Part shown: positions 31,673 through 39,664 of the stretch, in pieces | How positions within the stretch are numbered: the first letter of the stretch is position 1 | Layout of the letters: every line of letters begins with the position of its first letter | Translations under genes and position numbers: made by a program | Origin: Rhodococcus qingshengii | Lineage (GTDB): Bacteria; Actinomycetota; Actinomycetes; Mycobacteriales; Mycobacteriaceae | DNA length: 64,000 bases | Assembly: GCF_021025955.1 (NCBI RefSeq) | Contig: NZ_JAJNCL010000001.1 | Location: 744,001-808,000 of the forward strand | Direction: 5' to 3' | The notes under the pieces: generated by a model | Seen by the model: the letters and a program-made list of their open reading frames with translations, nothing else | What the model was told of the DNA's origin: nothing | Database searches by the model: none

Positions 31673-32804
31673 TCGAATCATCTTCTCGCGCCCCTATCGG
31701 GCATCGAACGAATTGTCGAATCTGGCAACGGTTCTGGAGTCCGATCACATTCACGGTGACGGGCGTTTCACCAAGTCCGCGACTGCAGCAATCAAAACGA
31801 TCACCGGGTCCACGCACGCTCTGCTGACCACCTCGTGCACGCACGCACTCGAATTGGGTGCCCTGCTGCTCGAATTGGGCCCGGGCGACGAGGTCATAGT
31901 TCCGAGCTTCGCGTTCAGTTCGGCGGCGACCGCCGTCGCGTTGCGCGGTGCCACTGTTGTTTTCGTCGACATCGATCCGAGTACCGGCAACATCGATCCG
32001 GCCTGCGTCGCGGCGGCGATGACGGAACGGACCAAAGCTGTACTGGTCATGCATTACGGTGGAGTCGCCGCCGACATGGAACCTCTACTCGACCTCGTGG
32101 AACTCCGCGGCGTCGCGTTGATCGAAGACAACGCACACGGACTCGGCGGAAAGTGGCGCGGGCGGGCGCTCGGCACCATCGGAACAATCGGAACGCAGAG
32201 TTTTCACGACACCAAGAACGTTCACTGCGGCGAGGGTGGCGCGCTGTTGCTCTCCGACGGTCAGCTGATGACCCGCGCCGAAATCATCCGTGAGAAGGGG
32301 ACCGACCGTGCGCGCTTCCTGCGCGGCCAGGTCGACAAATATTCGTGGCAGGACATCGGGTCGAGCTATCTGCCCAGTGAACTCAATGCCGCCGTCCTCG
32401 ACGCACAACTCTCCGAGTTCGACGCGATTCAGGCGGCCAGGCATCGCGTCTGGGATGCCTACAGCGTGAGTCTGGGCGAGTGGGCGGCCGCGAACGGTGT
32501 CGTGCCCATGGCGGTGCCCGATGATCGCGAGCACACCGCGCACCTGTTCTATCTCAAGATGCCGACCGAACAGAGCCGTGATGGCTTGATTCGGCATCTT
32601 GCCGCCGACGGAATCGTGGCGCCGTTCCACTACATTCCGCTGGATACTAGTGCGGCTGGTGTGCGCTACGGACGAACACCGGAGCCGTGCGTGCGTAGTG
32701 CCGAGTTCTCGGCGTCGATCCTTCGACTGCCGTTGTGGCCGATGCTCACCTCCGAACAGCAGGAACGGGTCATCAGTTCGGTGCTCGAGTACAAGCAAGA
32801 CTGA
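31662..32804 (+). CDS. DegT/DnrJ/EryC1/StrS sugar aminotransferase (WecE-type)
   Basis: 380-aa PLP enzyme close in length and motifs to WecE/FdtB, which make dTDP-4-amino-4,6-dideoxy-hexose. IIFSRPYRASNELSNL near the N-terminus, LIEDNAHGLGGKWRG (Asp that contacts PLP), and SFHDTKNVHCGEGGAL with the internal-aldimine Lys near residue 185 are visible. It probably supplies the amino sugar that the overlapping GT2 gene product loads on a lipid. The dTDP-4-keto sugar would come from rml genes elsewhere. Confidence 0.9.
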   Translation: MSTDRIIFSRPYRASNELSNLATVLESDHIHGDGRFTKSATAAIKTITGSTHALLTTSCTHALELGALLLELGPGDEVIVPSFAFSSAATAVALRGATVVFVDIDPSTGNIDPACVAAAMTERTKAVLVMHYGGVAADMEPLLDLVELRGVALIEDNAHGLGGKWRGRALGTIGTIGTQSFHDTKNVHCGEGGALLLSDGQLMTRAEIIREKGTDRARFLRGQVDKYSWQDIGSSYLPSELNAAVLDAQLSEFDAIQAARHRVWDAYSVSLGEWAAANGVVPMAVPDDREHTAHLFYLKMPTEQSRDGLIRHLAADGIVAPFHYIPLDTSAAGVRYGRTPEPCVRSAEFSASILRLPLWPMLTSEQQERVISSVLEYKQD

Positions 32805-32830
32805 GTTGGAATCGGGCCGCGTGGGCCGAA

Positions 32831-33817
32831 TCAGGGTCCGGAGGCTTCGGGCATCACCGAATCCGTGTTCGTGGATGCTGCCGCCCAGTTGTCGATGCTT
32901 CCGCTCGGGAAGAGGATTTGTGTGACGCCGGTGACCGTGTCGCGTGCGTGCAGTGCGCTTTCGTCGTCGACAGCATCGGTGAACGAAGTGTCGGGATAGA
33001 AACTGTCCTCGTCCGTGTACTGGACGTCTTCTCGTGAACCGATCGCGATGATGTATCGGTTGTCGTCACCGACGATGCCGGTGGACAGGTGTATCCACTT
33101 GTCCTCGACACAACACATCCAGCCTTGTTTGACTCCGATGACCCGCTCGCCGAACAGGGCCTCGGGCAGGCCGAACCTCTGGTCGTAGCCGTCGGTTCCT
33201 TCGGGAGTGGATTGCCGCAGGTACTCGACGAACTGGTCGACCCGTTCAGGTCCGAGTTGGTCGGAGTCGTCGAGGATGCCGTTATAGAAGGTGACCAGGT
33301 CACGGGTCGTGGTTTCGGTGTTCCACCACATTCCGTCCCACGGCGGCGTCGTCGCGGTCAGTGCGTAACGCTCGGCGACGCGGGTGATCACCTCTTGACC
33401 GCCGACCTCGTCCCACAGGAGGTTGGCTGCGGTGTCGTCGGAGGATTCGAGCATCGCCGCCATGAGGGTGCGGTCGTCGTCCGTGATCGGCCGCTCGCCT
33501 CGCGCGTCCTGATGAAGTAGATCCTCCGCGATGAACAGCTTTGCCACCGAGGCGGTTTCGATCTGCTGGTCGCTCGACACATCGAGGTACTTGTCCGAGG
33601 AGCGGTCGAGGATGGCGATGGAGACGTCTGCACCGCGTCCGAGCGCCGCCACCTGGGCTTGCGCCAGTCGACCGTCGAGAGTCTCCGCGACCGGAACATT
33701 GGTGTCGGGGAAGGCGGGGGTCTGCATCGAATCATCCGGGTTCTGTCCGCCGCTGCACGACGCCGCAAAAGTAACTGCGGCCGCCATTGCGGCAATCTGG
33801 ACGTACCGCGTACTCAT
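32831..33817 (-). CDS. LppW-like lipoprotein with serine beta-lactamase fold
   Basis: 328-aa predicted lipoprotein. The signal peptide ends in a lipobox TFAASC near residue 20. The hydrolase-like domain has SxxK in TASVAKLF near 90, SSDDTAAN near 130 in the SDN position, and KQGWMCC near 245 in the KTG position. These are features of class A beta-lactamase/penicillin-interactive folds, but activity is unproven. Mycobacterial lppW lies between trmD and rplS with the same opposite orientation. The frame runs on upstream, but the signal peptide and GGGGGA site fix the ATG. Confidence 0.8.
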   Translation of the reverse strand: MSTRYVQIAAMAAAVTFAASCSGGQNPDDSMQTPAFPDTNVPVAETLDGRLAQAQVAALGRGADVSIAILDRSSDKYLDVSSDQQIETASVAKLFIAEDLLHQDARGERPITDDDRTLMAAMLESSDDTAANLLWDEVGGQEVITRVAERYALTATTPPWDGMWWNTETTTRDLVTFYNGILDDSDQLGPERVDQFVEYLRQSTPEGTDGYDQRFGLPEALFGERVIGVKQGWMCCVEDKWIHLSTGIVGDDNRYIIAIGSREDVQYTDEDSFYPDTSFTDAVDDESALHARDTVTGVTQILFPSGSIDNWAAASTNTDSVMPEASGP

Positions 33818-33878
33818 CTGTTTCCCCCGGTAGCCCTGACACGGCACTGTTGCCGATCTTCTTGTCTCAGGATAGCGG

Positions 33879-33884
33879 TAGGGT
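33879..33884 (+). promoter_or_regulatory. TAGGGT -10-like hexamer before tex
   Basis: TAGGGT matches TANNNT and ends 8 nt before the GTG chosen for tex. No Shine-Dalgarno site lies in between, so a leaderless mRNA is possible. Confidence 0.4.
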
Positions 33885-33892
33885 CGGAACTC

Positions 33893-36226
33893 GTGATTCT
33901 CAAGACCGTGAATAAGCGCATTGCCGAGGAACTCGACGTCCGCGAAGGCCAGGTTGCAGCAGCAGTCGACCTTCTCGACGGCGGAGCCACGGTGCCCTTC
34001 ATCGCCCGGTACCGCAAGGAAGTCACCGGCACGCTCGACGACGCTCAGTTGCGACTCCTGGACGAGCGGCTGCGGTATCTCCGCGAGCTCGACGACCGTC
34101 GTGACGCCGTGCTCACGGAGATCGACTCTCAGGGCAAATTGGACGATCAATTGCGTGGTCAGATCATGCTGGCCGAGACAAAAGCGCGGCTGGAGGACAT
34201 TTACCTTCCCTTCAAGCCGAAGCGTCGTACCAAGGCGCAGATCGCTCGTGAGGCCGGCCACGAGCCCGTCGCGGATGCCCTCATCGGCGACCCCACCACC
34301 GATCCCGCGCAGTATTCGGACGAGCAACTCGACGGAGCCCGGTCGATCCTCGTGGAGCGCTTCGCCGAGGACGCCGATCTGGTCGGCGAACTGCGCGAGC
34401 TGATGTGGAGTCGCGGCCAGGTCGTCTCCTCGGTCCGGAAGGGCAAGGAATCCGATGGCTCGAAGTTTGCTGACTACTTCGAGTTCTCGGAGCCGTTCTC
34501 CAAATTGCCTTCTCATCGCATCCTCGCCGTCCTGCGCGGAGAGAAGGAAGAAGTGCTGTCGGTGAACATGGCCGCCGACACCGAAGAACTCGCGCCGGGG
34601 GAGCGCACGGTCTACGAAGGCCGCATCGCGTCGCGGTTCGAGATCGCCGACCGTGGCCGTGCCGCGGACGGGTGGCTCCTCGACACCGTGAGGTGGGCGT
34701 GGAAGACGAAGTTCGCGGTCACGCTAGGTATCGACACTCGGATGCGTCTGCGACAGTCGGCCGAAAAGGATGCCGTCGACGTCTTCGCCACCAACCTCAA
34801 GGATCTACTCCTCGCGGCTCCCGCCGGCGCCCGACCCACCATGGGACTCGACCCCGGATTCCGCACCGGAACCAAAGTTGCCGTCGTCGACGGAACCGGC
34901 AAAGTTGTTGCCTACGAGACGATCTACCCACACCAGCCGCAGAACAAGTGGGACGCCGCTCTTGCGACGCTTGCCGGGTTGGTCGCCAAGCACGGCGTCG
35001 AATTGATCGCCATCGGCAACGGCACGGCCTCACGCGAGACCGACACGCTCGCTACCGAACTGATCAAGAAGACCGGCGCGCCCAACCTGACCAAGATCGT
35101 CGTGTCCGAGGCAGGCGCATCGGTGTACTCGGCTTCGGCTTATGCGTCGCAGGAACTTCCCGACCTCGACGTCTCGATTCGCGGTGCGGTGTCCATTGCG
35201 CGTCGCCTGCAAGATCCGTTGGCGGAGTTGGTGAAGATCGACCCCAAGTCCATCGGCGTCGGTCAGTACCAGCACGACATCACCGAATCGCTGCTCTCAC
35301 GTTCCCTCGACGCCGTCGTCGAAGATGCCGTCAACTCGGTCGGCGTCGACGTCAACACTGCGTCCGTGCCGCTGCTCGCTCGGGTGTCCGGGATCGCAGG
35401 CTCCCTCGCGGAGAGCATCGTCGCGCATCGGGACCAGAACGGCCCGTTCAAATCCCGCAAGGGACTCAAGGACGTCTCACGATTGGGGCCCAAGGCATTT
35501 GAGCAGTGCGCCGGCTTCCTCCGGATCGCCGACGGTGACGACCCCCTCGACGCGTCGAGCGTCCACCCGGAGGCGTATCCGGTGGTTCGCAAGATCGTCG
35601 CGAGTGCCGGCGGGGACGTTCGCTCCGTGATCGGAAACTCGCAGGCACTTCGATCGGTCAAGGCGTCCGATTACGTCGACGAGCGATTCGGTCTGCCGAC
35701 CGTCACCGACATCATCTCCGAGTTGGAGAAGCCTGGACGAGATCCGCGACCCGAGTTCAAGACCGCGACTTTTGCCGCAGGCATCGAAAAGGTCGCGCAC
35801 CTCAAGCCCGGTATGACGCTCGAAGGTGTGGTCACGAACGTCGCCGCCTTCGGCGCCTTCGTTGACATCGGAGTTCATCAGGACGGTCTGGTTCACGTCT
35901 CGGCGATGTCGCACAACTTCGTCAAGGACCCGCGAGAGGTCGTCAAATCGGGTGACGTCGTCAAGGTGAAGGTTCTCGAAGTGGACGAGGCGCGCCAACG
36001 CATCGGGTTGACGCTTCGTCTCGACGACGAGGTGGGCGCTCCCCGCAAGTCCGAAGGCCCGCGAGGTGGGCAACCCCAGCGACAGGGCCAGCCTCCACGT
36101 CAGGGTCAGGGGCAGCAGCGAGGTGGCGGTGGGCGACAGGGTGGACGCGAGTCGCGTCCGGACAACCGTGTGCCCGTCGCAGGATCGATGGCAGACGCGC
36201 TGCGCAAGGCCGGCTTCGGCAAGTAA
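33893..36226 (+). CDS. tex: Tex-family RNA-binding transcription accessory protein
   Basis: 777-aa Tex homolog. N-terminal helical region AEELDVREGQVAAAVDLLDGG and PFIARYRKEVTG, a YqgF/RNase H-like domain around GLDPGFRTGTKVAVVDG (near residue 320), helix-hairpin-helix region RKGLKDVSRLGPKAFEQ (near 525), and an S1 domain (LKPGMTLEGVVTNVAAFGAF near 645). The Gly/Gln/Arg-rich tail may add RNA affinity. The frame opens 234 nt upstream on the strand opposite the lipoprotein, but the family N-terminus starts at the GTG near 33893. Confidence 0.93.
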   Translation: MILKTVNKRIAEELDVREGQVAAAVDLLDGGATVPFIARYRKEVTGTLDDAQLRLLDERLRYLRELDDRRDAVLTEIDSQGKLDDQLRGQIMLAETKARLEDIYLPFKPKRRTKAQIAREAGHEPVADALIGDPTTDPAQYSDEQLDGARSILVERFAEDADLVGELRELMWSRGQVVSSVRKGKESDGSKFADYFEFSEPFSKLPSHRILAVLRGEKEEVLSVNMAADTEELAPGERTVYEGRIASRFEIADRGRAADGWLLDTVRWAWKTKFAVTLGIDTRMRLRQSAEKDAVDVFATNLKDLLLAAPAGARPTMGLDPGFRTGTKVAVVDGTGKVVAYETIYPHQPQNKWDAALATLAGLVAKHGVELIAIGNGTASRETDTLATELIKKTGAPNLTKIVVSEAGASVYSASAYASQELPDLDVSIRGAVSIARRLQDPLAELVKIDPKSIGVGQYQHDITESLLSRSLDAVVEDAVNSVGVDVNTASVPLLARVSGIAGSLAESIVAHRDQNGPFKSRKGLKDVSRLGPKAFEQCAGFLRIADGDDPLDASSVHPEAYPVVRKIVASAGGDVRSVIGNSQALRSVKASDYVDERFGLPTVTDIISELEKPGRDPRPEFKTATFAAGIEKVAHLKPGMTLEGVVTNVAAFGAFVDIGVHQDGLVHVSAMSHNFVKDPREVVKSGDVVKVKVLEVDEARQRIGLTLRLDDEVGAPRKSEGPRGGQPQRQGQPPRQGQGQQRGGGGRQGGRESRPDNRVPVAGSMADALRKAGFGK

Positions 36227-36328
36227 AGCGGTACGCCGGGTTTTCGAAGTCCGTATCGTCACAATCGAGTCGGTTGTCAGTATGAATCCGATCAAGAATC
36301 GGATCATGAATTCGGTGAAGGGAGGACA

Positions 36329-37219
36329 GTGATGCGGGAGTGGCTCGAGCGAGAGATCATCGCCCATGGCCGATTGCCGCTGCTGTTCTTCCTTCTCGGG
36401 TTCCTGTCCGCCTTCCTCTTCATCCGCCTGAGCGTCCGGATGATCCGCGCACAGGTGAAATGGTGGCCGGGCAACATCGCGCCAGGCGGTCAGCACGTGC
36501 ATCACGTCGTGTTCGGTGTCATCGCGATGATGATCTCCGGTGGTGCGCTGATCGCGGTCTACGTCGACGGTTCGCAGACCACCGGTGCCGTACTGGCGGC
36601 GATCTTCGGTATGGGTGCGGCGTTGGTGCTCGACGAGTTTGCACTGATTTTCTACCTGAAGGACGTGTACTGGGCCGAGCAAGGTCGGACCTCGGTGGAT
36701 GCGGTCTTCGTTGCGATCGCCGTGACCGGTCTGGTGCTGTTGGGGTTCCGCCCGCTCGAACTGCTCGACGTCGCCGGATTCCGTGAAGAACGAGATCCGT
36801 GGATCAAGTTGGTCTTCGTTTTTGTCGCGTTGATCAACTTCGCCCTGGCAGCCATCGTCATTCTCAAGGGGAAGATCTGGACGGGGCTCGTGGGCCTGTT
36901 CGTCTTTCCGTTGCTGGTAATCGGTGCAGTTCGCCTGAGCCGGCCGGGTGCGCCGTGGGCACGTTGGCGATACACGCGCAAGCCGAAACGGATGAACCGC
37001 GCTCTCGAGCGTGAACGGAAATGGCGTCGGCCCGTCATCCGGGCCAAGATCTACGTTCAGGATCTCATTGCCGGATCACCGAGCGTCGAGCATGCGATGA
37101 CGGCGGCCGAGCAGGAATTGGACCACACCGTCCACGCGGCTCCGCCACCACCGATTTCCCCGCTGGTGTCCGCGTCTGGCACAATGGACGGGTTGCCTGG
37201 ACCAGGCAGCAGCACTTGA
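36329..37219 (+). CDS. Integral membrane protein with intramembrane HxHH motif
   Basis: About 296 aa (GTG, or the ATG one codon later; GGAGG upstream). I predict six or seven membrane helices in residues 15-215, then a basic cytoplasmic tail of about 80 residues. GGQHVHHVVFG at the start of helix 2 and LVLDEFALIFY in helix 4 put clustered His and acidic residues near or inside the membrane, which suggests a metal or redox role. I do not recognise a named family. The rplS promoter-like motif lies inside its 3' end. Confidence 0.75.
   Translation: MMREWLEREIIAHGRLPLLFFLLGFLSAFLFIRLSVRMIRAQVKWWPGNIAPGGQHVHHVVFGVIAMMISGGALIAVYVDGSQTTGAVLAAIFGMGAALVLDEFALIFYLKDVYWAEQGRTSVDAVFVAIAVTGLVLLGFRPLELLDVAGFREERDPWIKLVFVFVALINFALAAIVILKGKIWTGLVGLFVFPLLVIGAVRLSRPGAPWARWRYTRKPKRMNRALERERKWRRPVIRAKIYVQDLIAGSPSVEHAMTAAEQELDHTVHAAPPPPISPLVSASGTMDGLPGPGSST
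37175..37189 (+). promoter_or_regulatory. Putative rplS promoter core, identical to the rpsP motif
   Basis: TCTGGCACAATGGAC is identical over 15 bp to the motif ahead of rpsP. CACAAT could be the -10 hexamer. It lies within the coding end of the upstream membrane-protein gene and would give a leader of about 115 nt before rplS. Confidence 0.5.
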
Positions 37220-37308
37220 TCTGGGCACGAACCAGACGAGCGCCGTTTCGGGAGACCGAAACGCGTGCCGCTCGGTTCCTCTGCTCCTGCGAAATACAAG
37301 GATGACAT

Positions 37309-37650
37309 ATGAACACCCTGGACTTCCTGGACAAAAAGTCGCTCCGCGACGACATCCCCGAGTTCCGTCCCGGCGACACGCTCAACGTGAACGTCAAGGT
37401 TATCGAAGGCTCCAAGGAGCGCGTGCAGGTCTTCAAGGGCGTCGTTATTCGTCGCCAGGGCGGCGGCGTTCGCGAGACCTTCACCGTCCGTAAGGTCTCC
37501 TTCGGCGTCGGCGTCGAGCGCACCTTCCCGGTTCACAGCCCCACGCTGGCCTCCATCGAGGTTCTGACCCGCGGTGACGTCCGTCGCGCCAAGCTGTACT
37601 ACCTCCGTGAGCTTCGTGGCAAGAAGGCGAAGATCAAGGAAAAGCGCTGA
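37309..37650 (+). CDS. rplS: 50S ribosomal protein L19
   Basis: 113-aa protein at the 30S-50S interface. [31 protein letters not shown] and [12 protein letters not shown] are signature segments. AAGGA precedes the ATG. In many bacteria rplS follows trmD directly; here about 10.6 kb of accessory DNA separates them, and rplS has its own promoter-like motif. lepB follows. Confidence 0.97.
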   Translation: MNTLDFLDKKSLRDDIPEFRPGDTLNVNVKVIEGSKERVQVFKGVVIRRQGGGVRETFTVRKVSFGVGVERTFPVHSPTLASIEVLTRGDVRRAKLYYLRELRGKKAKIKEKR

Positions 37651-37692
37651 TCTTTCCGATGAGCCCGGCACCGCGTACACGCGGTGTCGGGC

Positions 37693-37698
37693 TAATCT
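37693..37698 (+). promoter_or_regulatory. TAATCT -10-like hexamer before lepB
   Basis: TAATCT fits TANNNT and ends 7 nt before GTG 37706 with no ribosome-binding site between. This is a leaderless-mRNA arrangement. Confidence 0.45.
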
Positions 37699-37705
37699 GG
37701 TTTCT

Positions 37706-38509
37706 GTGGCAGATTCTTCGAAGGAGCAGGCATTGTCGTCCGGACCCGAGAATCATGAGGGATCAAGCGGTTCCGAGGAACCGACCTCACATCGGCCGCA
37801 GAAGAAACAGCGATCGTTCCTGCGAGAACTCCCTGTTCTGATCGGCGTCGCGCTGGTACTGAGCATCGTTCTTCAGGCATTTGTCTTCAGAGTTTTTCTC
37901 ATCCCATCCGAGTCGATGGAACCGACACTGCACGGCTGTGCAGGATGTACCGGTGACCGCATCGTGGTGGAGAAGATCGGATACCGCTTCGGCGATCCGG
38001 AACCTGGCGACGTCGTCGTCTTCAAAGGACCCGATTCGTGGAACACGAAATATGTGTCCAATCGGTCCGACAACGTTGTCGTCCGCGGCATTCAAGAGGT
38101 CGGTTCGTGGGTCGGCCTCGTTCCGCCGGACGAGAACGACTTGGTCAAGCGAGTGATCGCAACCGGCGGCCAGACCGTCGAATGCTGCGACGATCAGGGC
38201 CGAGTGCTGGTCGACGGCAAACCACTCGACGAGCCGTACATCAAGATGGATTTCCCGTTCACTCCGGGAACACAAACGTGTGACACCGAATTGAAGTCGG
38301 GCCGCTGCTTCGGACCGATCACCGTGCCCGAGGGACACGTATGGGTCATGGGTGACAACCGGAGCAATTCCGCCGATTCGCGCTACCACGTCGACGACGA
38401 GTTCCAGGGAACCGTCCCGGTCGACAACATCATCGGTCAAGCGCGATTCATCGTCCTTCCTCCGTCGCGAATGGGTGGCATCGATGCGCCTGATATTCAG
38501 GGCAATTGA
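37706..38509 (+). CDS. lepB: Signal peptidase I
   Basis: Membrane Ser/Lys protease that removes signal peptides of Sec and Tat substrates. After a polar cytoplasmic N-terminus of about 45 residues comes one helix (LPVLIGVALVLSIVLQAFVF). The catalytic Ser is in LIPSESMEPTL near residue 71 and the catalytic Lys in NDLVKRVIATGG near 150. The SPase I box GHVWVMGDNRSNSADSRY is near 212. Length is 267 aa from GTG 37706. TTG 37733, preceded by AAGGAG, is a real alternative start. The frame upstream overlaps the rplS region and is not coding. Confidence 0.95.
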   Translation: MADSSKEQALSSGPENHEGSSGSEEPTSHRPQKKQRSFLRELPVLIGVALVLSIVLQAFVFRVFLIPSESMEPTLHGCAGCTGDRIVVEKIGYRFGDPEPGDVVVFKGPDSWNTKYVSNRSDNVVVRGIQEVGSWVGLVPPDENDLVKRVIATGGQTVECCDDQGRVLVDGKPLDEPYIKMDFPFTPGTQTCDTELKSGRCFGPITVPEGHVWVMGDNRSNSADSRYHVDDEFQGTVPVDNIIGQARFIVLPPSRMGGIDAPDIQGN

Positions 38510-38559
38510 GTTGTCGGACCGCACACATGGATTCGTTTAGTTCCGAGTAGGCAGAGACA

Positions 38560-39240
38560 GTGAGTAGTTGGCCCCCTCGCGTTGTCATTCGCAGATCGGC
38601 AGGTCTGCGGACGATGGAGTCTGCGTTGGCACGAACCGGACTCGGTCCGGTCGCCGGCGTCGACGAAGCCGGTCGCGGAGCGTGCGCCGGTCCGCTCGTC
38701 ATTGCAGCGTGCGTCCTGGCACCGAAACCGCAAGCGGCACTGGCGCGTCTGGACGATTCGAAGAAGCTGACCGAACGTGCTCGCGAGGAGCTTTTCCCAG
38801 CCATCAAGCGCTTGGCATTGGCGTGGAGTGTCATCGCTGTTCCCGCGGCGGAAGTCGACCAGATCGGTATTCACGTCGCGAACATCGAGGGGATGCGGCG
38901 AGCAGTTGCGGGCCTCGACCTCGAACCGGGCTACGTCCTCACCGACGGGTTCCGGGTTCCGGGTTTGACGGCTCCCTCGCTACCGGTCATCGGCGGTGAC
39001 GGCGCCGCTGCATGTATCGCCGCGGCCAGCGTTCTCGCGAAGGTGACCCGAGATCGCGTGATGACCGAGATGGACGACACTCATCCCGGATACGGCTTCG
39101 CGATTCACAAGGGATACAGCACGCCCCTGCACATGGACGCTCTCGACGAGCTGGGGCCGTGCCCCGAGCACCGCATGACCTATGCCAACGTGGTGGCTGC
39201 AGGAGTCCGGTTGGAACAACGTGCAGGCCGTACGGGATGA
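38560..39240 (+). CDS. rnhB: Ribonuclease HII
   Basis: Removes ribonucleotides and RNA-DNA hybrids from the genome. [18 protein letters not shown] near residue 34 provides the first Asp-Glu pair. [10 protein letters not shown] near 127 and [15 protein letters not shown] near 152 complete the RNase HII core. The 226-aa length is normal. GTG start. The gene order rplS-lepB-rnhB-DUF2469 matches mycobacteria. Confidence 0.95.
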   Translation: MSSWPPRVVIRRSAGLRTMESALARTGLGPVAGVDEAGRGACAGPLVIAACVLAPKPQAALARLDDSKKLTERAREELFPAIKRLALAWSVIAVPAAEVDQIGIHVANIEGMRRAVAGLDLEPGYVLTDGFRVPGLTAPSLPVIGGDGAAACIAAASVLAKVTRDRVMTEMDDTHPGYGFAIHKGYSTPLHMDALDELGPCPEHRMTYANVVAAGVRLEQRAGRTG

Positions 39241-39277
39241 TGGTAGTTCAGACGAACTGGGAGGACTGGCTAAACCG

Positions 39278-39583
39278 ATGAGTGCCGAGGATCTCGAGAA
39301 GTACGAAACCGAGATGGAGCTGTCGCTCTACCGCGAATACCGGGACATCGTCGGACAGTTCTCCTACGTCGTGGAGACCGAACGACGTTTCTACCTGGCC
39401 AACACGGTTGAGTTGCTGCCCCACAATTCAGACGGGGAGATCTACTTCGAACTGCGGATGTCCGACGCGTGGGTGTGGGACATGTACCGCCCGGCGCGAT
39501 TCGTGAAGTACGTACGCGTCGTGACGTTCAAGGACGTCAACATCGAAGAGCTGGACAAGCCGGATCTGCGCCTTCCTGACTGA
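39278..39583 (+). CDS. DUF2469 family protein
   Basis: 101-aa acidic protein beginning MSAEDLEKYETEMELSLYRE and including VVETERRFYLANTVELLP. It corresponds to the strongly conserved actinobacterial DUF2469 family (mycobacterial Rv2901c, also next to rnhB). Function is unknown. GGGAGGA lies about 12 nt upstream of the ATG. An upstream extension of the frame into rnhB is unlikely. It is followed by a strong bidirectional terminator. Confidence 0.9.
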   Translation: MSAEDLEKYETEMELSLYREYRDIVGQFSYVVETERRFYLANTVELLPHNSDGEIYFELRMSDAWVWDMYRPARFVKYVRVVTFKDVNIEELDKPDLRLPD

Positions 39584-39609
39584 CCTGCGCTTGCCTGACT
39601 GCTCGACAA

Positions 39610-39643
39610 CGAAGTGCCCCGCCGATATCGGCGGGGCACTTCG
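39610..39643. terminator. Bidirectional terminator between DUF2469 and rtcB
   Basis: A perfect 34-nt palindrome with arms CGAAGTGCCCCGCCGAT and ATCGGCGGGGCACTTCG. It lies between convergent genes and can fold on either strand. Confidence 0.8.
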
Positions 39644-39664
39644 TATTTCGCGGAGTTGCGCGGG

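Noticed and set aside
33818..34516. Upstream extension of the minus-strand lipoprotein frame
   Set aside because: The signal peptide with lipobox and a ribosome-binding site define a start at 33817; the extension is antisense to tex.
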